6,801 nt of DNA from Flavobacteriales bacterium (GCA_947460225.1 CANHHI010000089.1:1-6801); one strand, 5' to 3'. Shown: positions 1 through 6,080, numbered from the stretch's first letter. Numbers and translations are program-made. Notes: generated by a model not told the origin, from the sequence alone.

Positions 1-124
1 AGGGTTCTGCGTGCAACCCCCTTTTATCTTTGAAAGATTAACCTGCGTGCTGTTCTTACTCCCAAGAACGTTTGCACATTTTTTATTGTTTAACATAAAT
101 ACAAATGTACAAATTTTAATCACA
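1..124. other. Non-genic left edge with small repeats and a possible partial ORF
   Basis: No recognised gene lies here. An 8-base direct repeat CTGCGTGC occurs at 7-14 and 43-50. A small hairpin has arms GTTCTT (52-57) and AAGAAC (64-69), without a good T tract on either strand. On the minus strand a -7-like box TACATTTG (102-109) stands just before an ATG at 94-96, from which 32 codons stay open to the window edge and include the residues NLSKIKGGC. Whether this is a gene cannot be told from the part that is visible. No convincing terminator for the rfaE2 unit is seen. Confidence 0.35.
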
Positions 125-640
125 CTATTTTTCTGAAATTTTGTTTATTTTTTTCAAGGTTTCTGTGGTGGAAAACCCTTGCACAAAATCTATGGCATGC
201 ACCGCCCCACCCTGCGCCAAGACTTCCTGACTGCCCACAATGTATTTTTTATCCGCTGGATTTGTGCCATTAGGGTCGTAATCCCCACCTTTTACCAGCA
301 CATCAGGCATGATTTGCAAAATTAAAGACAAAGGCGTTTCTTCTTCAAAAATCACCACAAAATCAACACTTTCCAAGCCAGCCAAAACAAAAGCCCTATC
401 CTGCTCGCCGTTAATAGGTCTGTCTGCACCTTTGCCCAAGCATTTCACGGAAGCATCACTGTTTAAACCAAGCACCAGCAAATCGCCCAAAGCCTTACTG
501 CGGTGCAGGTAACTCACGTGTCCTTTGTGTAAAATATCAAAACAACCGTTTGTAAATACTATTTTTTGCGCCTGTTTTTTCATGCGCTCCAAAATGGGCA
601 GTAATTCCGCTAAAGTTTTTATTTTATTTTCTATCTGCAT
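125..640 (-). CDS. rfaE2: D-glycero-beta-D-manno-heptose 1-phosphate adenylyltransferase (RfaE2/HldE C-terminal type)
   Basis: A stand-alone nucleotidyltransferase of 171 residues, the usual size for the RfaE2 form that in many bacteria is fused to the kinase HldE. The family transfers AMP from ATP to heptose 1-phosphate in the cytoplasm, making ADP-heptose for the LPS core. Visible hallmarks: FTNGCFD (29-35), the cytidylyltransferase-fold motif HKGH (38-41), LNSD (59-62), RPINGEQDR (74-82), VKGGDY (116-121) and the C-terminal GFSTTETLKKI (155-165), which corresponds to the ISST-like nucleotide-binding motif of the superfamily. The ATG is one base after the TAA of the upstream membrane-protein gene (TAA-C-ATG), so the two are surely cotranscribed and probably translationally coupled. 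No Shine-Dalgarno is visible. A glycerol-3-phosphate cytidylyltransferase is the main alternative, but the C-terminal region and length fit RfaE2 better. Confidence 0.9.
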   Translation of the reverse strand: MQIENKIKTLAELLPILERMKKQAQKIVFTNGCFDILHKGHVSYLHRSKALGDLLVLGLNSDASVKCLGKGADRPINGEQDRAFVLAGLESVDFVVIFEEETPLSLILQIMPDVLVKGGDYDPNGTNPADKKYIVGSQEVLAQGGAVHAIDFVQGFSTTETLKKINKISEK

Positions 641-641
641 G

Positions 642-1649
642 TTATTTTTTTCTTCTGTTCAAAGCATAATATGATATAGCACCAAAAAACACCACGCTAA
701 GGGTTTGCGCCAACCAAGCCATCCAACCCAAAGCCAAAGCGTCTAAATGTATGCCCGTTGTGGTTTTACCCATGTATAAGCTACTGCTGACAGCCACCAG
801 CAAAGGATATGCGCCAATGCCCCCAGGAATAAAAGCAACCCCCAAAGAACCCGCAATAAAAGCCACCAAAATACCCGCCCAAGGCACAAGGGACGTGCTT
901 GGCAGAGACTGAAAGCAAGACCAAAAGGAAACCACATACAAGCCCCAAATGATAAAAGTATGGATTAAATACTGGAGACGTTTAGGGTTGTCCAAAGTAT
1001 GCCATATACCCTGCACAAAACCCACCAACATGCCTTTGACTTTATGTCTAAACAGCGGTTTGAGCGCAAATAAAGTCAGTACGGACAAAAAGGCAAGTAT
1101 CATCACATAGCTTATTATTTCTTTGATTTGCTCCGCCAAGGGATTGCTTTTTAAATCGTTAAATGCTGGATTTGTGCGTATATTTTCCAGCAAAACATTG
1201 GCATTATCCAACTGCATAAAAAACGTAAGCACCGCTATCAACGCAAGCATCACAATATCCACGGCTCTTTCCGCAAAAATACTCCCAAAACCCTTGGCAA
1301 AAGGCACGTTGTCTGTGCGTTGCAAGACCATTGCCCGACTGGCTTCACCCACTCTAGGAAGAGCAGTATTGACAAAGTAACTAATCATCACGGCGTGGTA
1401 AGCGTGCCAAAACGGCACGGTGTAGCCCATATTTTCCAATACATACTGCCAACGCTTGGCACGGCTAAAATTGCTGAGCAAATTAAATACAACCGATAAA
1501 CCGATGTAAAAATAACTCATTTCTTTAAATCCTTGCCAAAGAAATTGGAGCTCCTCGCTGCTCAGACCCAAAAAAGACATCCAAGCCACTAAAAATCCCA
1601 AGCCAAGCGGTAATAAGGTTTTAAATAATTTTAAGGTAAATTTCTTCAT
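642..1649 (-). CDS. Lysylphosphatidylglycerol synthase transmembrane-region family protein (UPF0104-like flippase-type membrane protein)
   Basis: A 335-residue integral inner-membrane protein with about eight hydrophobic segments (roughly 11-29, 46-62, 84-96, 128-145, 178-197, 228-246, 256-285 and 305-330). Family landmarks are FSRAKRW (61-67), LPRVGEASRA (97-106), ERAVDI (127-132) and PGGIGAYP (275-282). These match the membrane domain shared with the flippase part of MprF, but there is no aminoacyltransferase domain, so lysyl-lipid synthesis should not be inferred. In Bacteroidota such stand-alone proteins are common and mostly uncharacterised; transport of a lipid or lipid-linked precursor is a reasonable guess. 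It starts at ATG 1647-1649, 22 bases below a TATCTTTG box, and ends one base before rfaE2. This suggests, without proving, a shared role in the envelope. Confidence 0.85.
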   Translation of the reverse strand: MKKFTLKLFKTLLPLGLGFLVAWMSFLGLSSEELQFLWQGFKEMSYFYIGLSVVFNLLSNFSRAKRWQYVLENMGYTVPFWHAYHAVMISYFVNTALPRVGEASRAMVLQRTDNVPFAKGFGSIFAERAVDIVMLALIAVLTFFMQLDNANVLLENIRTNPAFNDLKSNPLAEQIKEIISYVMILAFLSVLTLFALKPLFRHKVKGMLVGFVQGIWHTLDNPKRLQYLIHTFIIWGLYVVSFWSCFQSLPSTSLVPWAGILVAFIAGSLGVAFIPGGIGAYPLLVAVSSSLYMGKTTTGIHLDALALGWMAWLAQTLSVVFFGAISYYALNRRKK

Positions 1650-1671
1650 TTTCTGAATGGACTACAAGGGG

Positions 1672-1679
1672 CAAAGATA
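1672..1679 (-). promoter_or_regulatory. Bacteroidota-type -7 box for the membrane protein/rfaE2 unit
   Basis: TATCTTTG on the minus strand matches the TAnnTTTG consensus exactly and lies 22 bases before the ATG at 1649. No TTG/TTTG -33 box is seen at the usual distance. Confidence 0.5.
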
Positions 1680-1700
1680 GGAATTTTCGGCATAATTTTT

Positions 1701-1708
1701 TACCTTTG
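1701..1708 (+). promoter_or_regulatory. Bacteroidota-type -7 box for the HEAT-like gene
   Basis: TACCTTTG on the plus strand matches TAnnTTTG and ends 13 bases before the ATG at 1722, which would give a very short 5' leader. No clear -33 box is present. It is 21 bases from the oppositely oriented box at 1672-1679, so the two transcripts diverge from one compact region. Confidence 0.5.
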
Positions 1709-1721
1709 CGCTCGCTTATTT

Positions 1722-2321
1722 ATGAAATCATTACCAAATCTACACCAAGAGCTGGAACGCATTCGTCCAGAAAATGCCAAGGAATTGCTTGTGCAAATTG
1801 CCGAGCAGGGTTCTGCCCAGACTGTGCCCATTCTTGTGGAACTGCTCAGGAAAAATCAAGATGCCCAAATCAACACGCAGGTTTTATCGGTGCTTTCGTC
1901 TTTGCGCCAAGTAGAGGCTATGGAAATACTGGTAACTTGCATTAAAAACGAGCAAGACGTTGTATTTCGGTCTATTTTGCTGACGGCTATTTGGGCAAAT
2001 ACTTTTTCTTTGTCGCATCACTTGCCTTATTGGATAGCACTCGCCGTGTCTGCACAAGATTCCCAAACCATTTTGGAATGTTTTTCCATTTTGGAATCTT
2101 TGCCCGTGCACACCGATGCACGCCTGTTAGCCGACGGCATGGCGCAATTGAATGACTATGCCACATCGCTTGCTGAAAAGCACCCTTGGCGGTCTATGTA
2201 TTTTGCCATGGCAGATGCTTTGCAGGAAATACGACAGGCACAAGGAGAAAATCCCGATTGGGAAGCTGGCAAAGCCGAAGACTTAAAAGATTTTATTGAT
2301 TTTCAAAATAACGAAGCGTAG
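1722..2321 (+). CDS. HEAT-like alpha-helical repeat protein
   Basis: A 199-residue soluble protein without signal peptide or membrane segments. The sequence reads as successive amphipathic helix pairs (about 18-45, 50-75, 80-110, 113-125, 132-152 and 155-172), the first half with the spacing of HEAT/armadillo-type repeats (for example TVPILVELLRKNQDAQINTQVLSVL at 34-58, cited by position). It has no catalytic motif; proteins of this build act as scaffolds or binding surfaces, and the partner is unknown. The acidic tail (178-199) may be disordered. The ATG at 1722 was chosen over the upstream out-of-frame ATG at 1706 because it gives the long conserved-looking frame and sits properly below the TACCTTTG box. 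It is the only plus-strand gene in the window, and its last 29 bp overlap the end of the convergent lpxH-like gene. Confidence 0.75.
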   Translation: MKSLPNLHQELERIRPENAKELLVQIAEQGSAQTVPILVELLRKNQDAQINTQVLSVLSSLRQVEAMEILVTCIKNEQDVVFRSILLTAIWANTFSLSHHLPYWIALAVSAQDSQTILECFSILESLPVHTDARLLADGMAQLNDYATSLAEKHPWRSMYFAMADALQEIRQAQGENPDWEAGKAEDLKDFIDFQNNEA

Positions 2322-3045
2322 CCTCGCCGTTTTCTGTGAGCGTTACGTAGCTAAAATAACTAATCCAGTCGCCTGTGTTTAGGTATTTGGATTTTCCGTG
2401 AAGGGGCAAATCCAAAGGCAAATGCCTGTGCCCAAAAATGAAATAATCTATGTGTTTTTGGGCAAGCGTGTCTTGGCTATAACCCAAGAGCAATTCTGTG
2501 GCTGGCTTAAAAATTTTGTCTTTGTCCTGGCTGTATTTTCTGGAATTTTTGCTGGATATTTTAGCCACATAAAACGACAAATTGGGGTGCAGTCTGGCAA
2601 AAACCCACTGAAATAATTTATTTCTAAATATTTTTTTCAAAATTTTATACACGTAATCGCCTTTGCCGTAGCCATCGCCGTGCCCAATCAAACATTTTTT
2701 ACCAAAAAGTTCTAATTCCAAAAAATCCGTTTCCACCACGTGTACCCCTAATTCTTCTGCCAAATAGCCAAAAGTCCACATGTCGTGGTTGCCTTTAAAA
2801 AAATACACCGGAATGCCTTTATCGGTTATTTCTGCGATTTTGCCCATAAGCCTTGCAAAACCTCTTGGGGCAGTGTATTTGTATTCAAACCAAAACTCAA
2901 AAATATCACCCAGCAAAAATATCGCCAAAGCATCTTTTTGGCAAGCATCTAGCCAAGCACATATTTTCCTTTCCCGAGCCAAACTCTCGGCATGCGTACC
3001 CAGTCCCAAGTGAAAATCCGAAGCAAAATAGTATTTTTTTGACAT
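2293..3045 (-). CDS. lpxH: UDP-2,3-diacylglucosamine pyrophosphohydrolase, LpxH-like metallophosphoesterase
   Basis: A 250-residue calcineurin-like phosphoesterase. The metal-binding blocks appear in order: DFH (10-12), GD (46-47), GNHD (85-88), GHGD (121-124) and GHRH (205-208). These correspond to the two-metal site of LpxH, which cleaves UDP-2,3-diacylglucosamine to lipid X and UMP at the inner face of the inner membrane in lipid A synthesis. The insert at about 128-175, rich in Lys/Arg and aromatic residues, fits the helical lid that covers the acyl chains in LpxH enzymes. The length is normal. The start ATG at 3043-3045 lies 23 bases below the stop of the DUF4199 gene, so readthrough from that gene is likely; a poor -7 match (CACCTTTG, 3059-3066) might add transcription. 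The 3' end overlaps the convergent HEAT-like gene. Some Bacteroidota carry several LpxH-like paralogues, so the exact substrate is inferred from motif order. Confidence 0.85.
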   Translation of the reverse strand: MSKKYYFASDFHLGLGTHAESLARERKICAWLDACQKDALAIFLLGDIFEFWFEYKYTAPRGFARLMGKIAEITDKGIPVYFFKGNHDMWTFGYLAEELGVHVVETDFLELELFGKKCLIGHGDGYGKGDYVYKILKKIFRNKLFQWVFARLHPNLSFYVAKISSKNSRKYSQDKDKIFKPATELLLGYSQDTLAQKHIDYFIFGHRHLPLDLPLHGKSKYLNTGDWISYFSYVTLTENGEATLRYFENQ

Positions 3046-3068
3046 AGCTCGTAAAGTGCAAAGGTGAT

Positions 3069-3554
3069 TTACTTACTTTTTGTACGCAAAAAAATCATTG
3101 CAATAGCTGTGGTTAGCATACCCATCACCAAAGCACCGACCATACCTTGCATAGCGTAATTTTTATAATTGAAATTTGCTTGCGCATCAGCAATTGTTTG
3201 ATAATATCCCAATTCTACACTGCGCAGTATTACATTGGCAAAATACGCAGGCGTAATAACGTAAGACGTAATCCACTGCGTTAAAGGACTAATCAGGGAT
3301 ATGATAATAGATAATATGATGCCTGAAACTAAACCTTGTAGGTAAGTCATTTTACCCGCATAACTATTTTTTTTTTTGTCTTTGAGTGCCAAAACCATAA
3401 TCCATATCGCTGGAATGGCAAATAAATTAGTCAAATAGACATGATAATCTATGTACTTGTCGTGCAAGCCGCAAAGTTTTTCTAAAACCATCCACAGCAA
3501 ACCCACAACAGAAAATATAACTGCCCATTTGATTTCTATTTTAATATTTTTCAT
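3069..3554 (-). CDS. DUF4199 family integral membrane protein
   Basis: A 161-residue protein with four predicted membrane segments (about 9-27, 38-58, 73-98 and 135-156). It carries features usual for DUF4199: a short charged N-terminus, Glu and Gly-Leu-His after the first segment (EKLCGLH, 25-31), a Lys-rich loop (58-68), and a conserved-looking Pro-rich turn before and after a helix (SPLTQW, 89-94; TPAYF, 101-105). Function is unknown; the family is largely confined to Bacteroidota. The same frame is open upstream to 3815, but that extension runs through the terminator at 3630-3656 and the end of the GLUG gene. The ATG at 3554 is therefore preferred; it is supported by a TTTG-N17-TATCTTTG promoter 20 bases upstream. 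An ATG at 3614 is the only serious alternative. lpxH follows after 23 bases, probably on the same transcript. Confidence 0.8.
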   Translation of the reverse strand: MKNIKIEIKWAVIFSVVGLLWMVLEKLCGLHDKYIDYHVYLTNLFAIPAIWIMVLALKDKKKNSYAGKMTYLQGLVSGIILSIIISLISPLTQWITSYVITPAYFANVILRSVELGYYQTIADAQANFNYKNYAMQGMVGALVMGMLTTAIAMIFLRTKSK

Positions 3555-3574
3555 CACGCTATTGAATATAACAG

Positions 3575-3603
3575 CAAAGATAATCAATTTAAGCCCAAGC
3601 AAA
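3575..3603 (-). promoter_or_regulatory. Candidate sigma-A promoter of the DUF4199-lpxH unit
   Basis: On the minus strand the -33 box TTTG (3600-3603) and -7 box TATCTTTG (3575-3582) are separated by 17 bases, within the range of Bacteroidota promoters. The ATG at 3554 lies 20 bases downstream. The placement just after a terminator supports independent transcription of the DUF4199-lpxH pair. Confidence 0.55.
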
Positions 3604-3629
3604 ATGTATTTCATGAAAAATATAAGCCC

Positions 3630-3656
3630 AAAAACGACCCCCACCGAAGTGGGGGT
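3630..3656 (-). terminator. Rho-independent terminator after the GLUG-repeat gene
   Basis: An 8-bp perfect stem (3637-3644 with 3649-3656, minus-strand arms ACCCCCAC and GTGGGGGT) closes a TTCG tetraloop, and is followed on the minus strand by CGTTTTTGGG, a T5 run at 3630-3634. It begins 20 bases after the stop of the GLUG frame at 3676. A TATTTTT run on the other side could make it work on the plus strand too, although no plus-strand gene ends here. Confidence 0.85.
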
Positions 3657-3675
3657 TAGTATTTTTGGGGTGTTA

Positions 3676-4854
3676 TTAAAATTTAAACACTGGCCATTGA
3701 CCGTTACCCACCCAATGCCAAGTATTTTCAAAATCCCAATCAAAATCTGCTTTCGTAAAATTTGCCGGCAATCCAGGAAACTCGGAAGGCATAAACCCAA
3801 TGCCCGATTGCACACGGGTATTTGGATAATAACTGTTTGATACCGTAGAATTATTAGATTTTTGTCCCACTAAACCATGAACGGCTGGATTAATAACAGC
3901 ACTCGCACTGACTATACCCGTTGCATAACTGTTAGACAATCTAGAAAGCATTAAGTGCCCAACTAAACCACCTATCTCTCTATAACCGCTAACATTACCA
4001 GTTGCATAACAATTTTCAATAGTAAATCCTCTGCTAAAACCTATCAATCCGCCTAATTGACTATCACCTGTTATATCAACGCTGGCATAGCTTTCTCTTA
4101 CCGTACCCGTTCCTCCTCCGATCAAACCTCCCGCTTGATTATCACGCCCACCCATTATTGTGCCCCAAGCATGCGATTTTGTAATCGTTGCTCCTATTGA
4201 GTTCCCTACCAGAACACCACAATAGACCTGACTAGACTCTGTACCATATAATGCCGCATAAATTACAACAACTCTTGTTATCGTGGCACTTTGTGCAACC
4301 CTAAATAATCCAAGATGAACATCTAGTGGTTGGTCTCTTATTTTTAAGCTTCTGATTAGGTAATCATTGCCATCATACTTTCCAGTGAATGGATTACCAG
4401 TCTCACCAATAGGCTTAAAACTACTTATCACGCTTAAATCTATATCATCTATTTGCTTATATTGCCCATCAGGAGGATATGATGGGCACCTACCAATATT
4501 CTGCAACTGTTCTGCATTCTCAATTAAAGTATTGCCTGTAGCATCTTTTGTAGGTGTTGTCAAGGCATAGGTTATGGTATAAAAGGTTCCTCTATTGGTA
4601 AAAGTGTATTTAGCCATTCCGTTACTTAAGGATATGACAGCCAATGCGCTTGTTAATATCGGAGTACCATCAAAATCCTTAACAGATAATTTAATCATGC
4701 TGAAATCACAGGAAGTAATGATGTGAAAAATATTTCCAGCACCTAGGGTTATAGATAAACCGTCATAAGCTACACTTGGCGGGGTTGCATTTACGTAACG
4801 CAACGGTATTACATAAACATGATAACGCAAAGCATCTTCGGATTGCGTACGCAC
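3676..4854 (-). pseudogene. GLUG-repeat surface/exported protein, body of a 5'-disrupted gene
   Basis: A 392-codon frame if begun at the GTG at 4854. The middle and end contain GLUG-type beta repeats: a leading block with FTGKYDGNDYLIRSLKI (156-172), then five units of the pattern GGLIG...(N/E)SYATG at about 212-236, 242-264, 268-290, 295-317 and 327-345. It closes with an aromatic tail ending WPVFKF. The GLUG motif is found in IgA-protease-like and adhesin-like exported proteins, which probably fold as a beta-helix. Residues 1-100 are beta-rich without a recognised domain. The present frame has no ATG and no signal peptide: coding-like sequence continues above the GTG for 12 codons (YPGLATGEQSLY) to a TAA at 4891-4893, right beside the hairpin at 4895-4942. 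A same-frame signal-peptide stub lies on the other side of the hairpin (4945-4998). I infer a broken gene; an annotator might still call a CDS from the GTG. Confidence 0.75.
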
Positions 4855-4894
4855 ATAAAGACTTTGTTCGCCTGTTGCTAAACCTGGATATTAA

Positions 4895-4942
4895 AAGGGT
4901 CTTGACTAGCAAAATTATTAAATTTTGCTAGTCAAGACCCTT
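4895..4942 (-). repeat. Perfect inverted repeat, 22-bp arms with 4-base loop (hairpin insertion candidate)
   Basis: Positions 4895-4916 are the exact reverse complement of 4921-4942, with loop ATTA at 4917-4920. Flanking copies of AATA on the minus strand (4946-4949 and 4889-4892) could be a short target duplication; hairpin plus one copy is 57 bp, a multiple of three. The element sits between a signal-peptide-like stub and the GLUG body, which are in the same frame, and it brings three stop codons. It could instead serve as a terminator for the MepB gene, since TTTTAATA follows it on the minus strand, but the T run is short and the arms are unusually long and perfect. Confidence 0.8.
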
Positions 4943-4944
4943 GT

Positions 4945-4998
4945 TTATTTTTGTGCAAAGATAAGGCAAAAGTGTATCATCACAAAACTTTTACACAT
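4945..4998 (-). pseudogene. Signal-peptide stub, probable 5' end of the disrupted GLUG gene
   Basis: From ATG at 4996-4998 the frame reads MCKSFVMIHFCLIFAQK and then TAA (4945-4947). It has a short basic N-region, a hydrophobic core and an FAQ end of the kind common in Bacteroidota signal peptides. It is in the same frame as the GLUG body. Deleting 57 bp (one AATA copy plus the hairpin) joins it directly to YPGLATGEQ without shift or stop. At 17 codons the resemblance could be chance; the frame agreement is the main support. Confidence 0.45.
4956..4986 (-). promoter_or_regulatory. Sigma-A promoter-like sequence facing the hairpin
   Basis: The minus strand shows TTTG (4983-4986), a 19-base spacer and TATCTTTG (4956-4963), the best full match to the Bacteroidota promoter consensus in the window. 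A transcript would begin a few bases before the hairpin at 4942. The same bases also encode the hydrophobic part of the signal-peptide stub, so the match may be coincidental (CTT ATC TTT GCA = LIFA). Confidence 0.35.
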
Positions 4999-5038
4999 TT
5001 TCTTGTTTAAATCACTACAGCTGGGCAAAAAGTTACTT

Positions 5039-5377
5039 TTAACCTTTTTTAAAATACTTTAACTGCCAGCTTTGCGTTTTTTTAGCCTGTGCGTTATCTG
5101 CTATATCCCATGGCGGATACACACGCATACCTCTTTTGCCACCTTTCCCTTGCACAGAAATAATACCTTGTTCCACAAGCACTGCCTTTGGAAACACAAA
5201 TTTGCCTTGTTTGTCTTCTTTCTCCACCTCAATTTCCATTGTCTCCAATTGATCTTCTAGACTATAGGGTTGCGTAGTTCCGTCTGCGCCTCTCTTCCAG
5301 ACACACACAAACTGCCCCACTTTCTTGGGCGTGATTTTGGCTTTAAAAATTAAGGTTTTTGCGTTTTCCAAATTCAT
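5039..5377 (-). CDS. MepB-family protein, short form
   Basis: A 112-residue cytoplasmic protein with the signature blocks of the MepB family: AKITPKKVGQFV (13-24), WKR (27-29), GKFVFPKAVL (58-67), KRGMRVYPPWD (81-91) and AKKTQSWQLKYF (98-109). The family is named after the third gene of the Staphylococcus aureus mepRAB locus; its biochemical role is not settled and no function in efflux should be assumed. As I remember the family, most members have some 40 more residues before the AKITP block. Here an in-frame TAG lies four codons above the ATG and the flavodoxin-type gene occupies that DNA in another frame, so this is a genuinely short or N-terminally trimmed member. Its ATG overlaps the upstream TGA as ATGA (5374-5377), implying translational coupling. 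Confidence 0.8.
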   Translation of the reverse strand: MNLENAKTLIFKAKITPKKVGQFVCVWKRGADGTTQPYSLEDQLETMEIEVEKEDKQGKFVFPKAVLVEQGIISVQGKGGKRGMRVYPPWDIADNAQAKKTQSWQLKYFKKG

Positions 5378-5919
5378 ATAGACAAGCTAGACTTTAAGGT
5401 TTGTGTATGTTTACCTACCATCTCTTGGACACGTGTCTCCGTCAATTCCCCACCCACATCATGACAACGATAAGACAAAACAGGCTCTTGAAATTCCATA
5501 TCAAAATACCTTGCGCAAGCCCGCCAAGGAGCTAACAAATCCAGCACAGGCATCGCAATTCTACCGCCCTGCATATAGTTTTCCTCGGTATTGCCTATTG
5601 TTACAGATAAAAGCATTTTCTTGCCTGATAATTTTTGAATATTCTCACGCCCAACAGCAAATCGCTTGGTCAAAACCGTGTCTTGATATGCCTTCATCAA
5701 AGAAGGTGCTTGATACCAATATAAAGGAAATTGAAAAATTAACTGTTCACTGGCAAGCAAATGTTGTGCTTCTATTTCTTCGTTTATTTCTTTGTTTGGG
5801 TATAAAGCATATAAGTCCCGAACCAACAAATTTGGCACATTACTTAATCCTTTCACAATGTTTTTGTTAAAAATAGACCCTTGTAAATTGGGGTGCGCTA
5901 CGATCAAAAGTTTTTGCAT
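5374..5919 (-). CDS. Flavodoxin-fold NAD(P)H oxidoreductase (Flavodoxin_2, KefF/MdaB/YwrO type)
   Basis: A 181-residue protein of the usual length for quinone-reductase-like NAD(P)H dehydrogenases that bind FMN or FAD and reduce quinones or related electrophiles in the cytoplasm. Landmarks are the first beta strand and phosphate loop LLIVAHPNLQGSIFN (4-18), the core block LIFQFPLYWYQAPSLMKAYQD (from 60) with the conserved Pro and Trp, and the GKKMLLSVTIGNTEENY strand-loop (99-115), followed by a C-terminal flavin-contacting region. KefF, a regulator of the KefC potassium channel, has the same fold, but no kefC lies nearby. The gene follows the rRNA terminator, has a TACCTTTG box 12 bases above its ATG, and overlaps the MepB gene by 4 bp, so the two form a bicistron. 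The exact substrate is unknown. Confidence 0.85.
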   Translation of the reverse strand: MQKLLIVAHPNLQGSIFNKNIVKGLSNVPNLLVRDLYALYPNKEINEEIEAQHLLASEQLIFQFPLYWYQAPSLMKAYQDTVLTKRFAVGRENIQKLSGKKMLLSVTIGNTEENYMQGGRIAMPVLDLLAPWRACARYFDMEFQEPVLSYRCHDVGGELTETRVQEMVGKHTQTLKSSLSI

Positions 5920-5931
5920 GTTTTTTTTTCA

Positions 5932-5939
5932 CAAAGGTA
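5932..5939 (-). promoter_or_regulatory. Bacteroidota-type -7 box for the oxidoreductase-MepB unit
   Basis: TACCTTTG on the minus strand matches TAnnTTTG and lies 12 bases before the ATG at 5919, with an A-rich leader between. No TTG -33 box is seen at 17-23 bases, so the call rests on the -7 box and position. Confidence 0.45.
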
Positions 5940-6043
5940 ATAAAATAAACAGCACATGTTTTCGTTTATGTCAACTGCAAAAATTTTATTTTTCTTCAAA
6001 CTTATACCCAAATACTTCTAAGCTTTATTTTAAACCTTATAAA

Positions 6044-6080
6044 CAAAAAAAATCCGCCTGGTATTTCTACCAAGCGGATT
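6044..6080 (-). terminator. Rho-independent terminator of the rRNA operon
   Basis: A 13-bp stem with one G-T wobble (6051-6063 with 6068-6080) closes a GAAA tetraloop on the minus strand and runs into T8 (6045-6052, partly inside the stem). It begins 9 bases after the 5S 3' end, so it ends the rRNA transcript and insulates the oxidoreductase gene. Confidence 0.92.

Noticed and set aside
25..32. Plus-strand TATCTTTG box at the left edge
   Set aside because: No plus-strand gene follows it and no -33 box is visible; it is part of a small palindrome and probably chance.
309..512. Plus-strand open frame opposite rfaE2, and similar frames opposite the membrane protein, lpxH, MepB and oxidoreductase genes
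   Set aside because: They lie antisense to or out of frame with clearly conserved proteins, have low-complexity composition and no promoter or family motif.
3069..3815. Full 248-residue version of the DUF4199 frame
   Set aside because: The first 87 codons cross a strong terminator and the GLUG coding end; the promoter and family length fit the ATG at 3554.
4895..4942. Reading the hairpin as an invertible (phase-variable) promoter
   Set aside because: Only four bases lie between the arms, so inversion would change nothing; the promoter-like boxes are outside the repeat.
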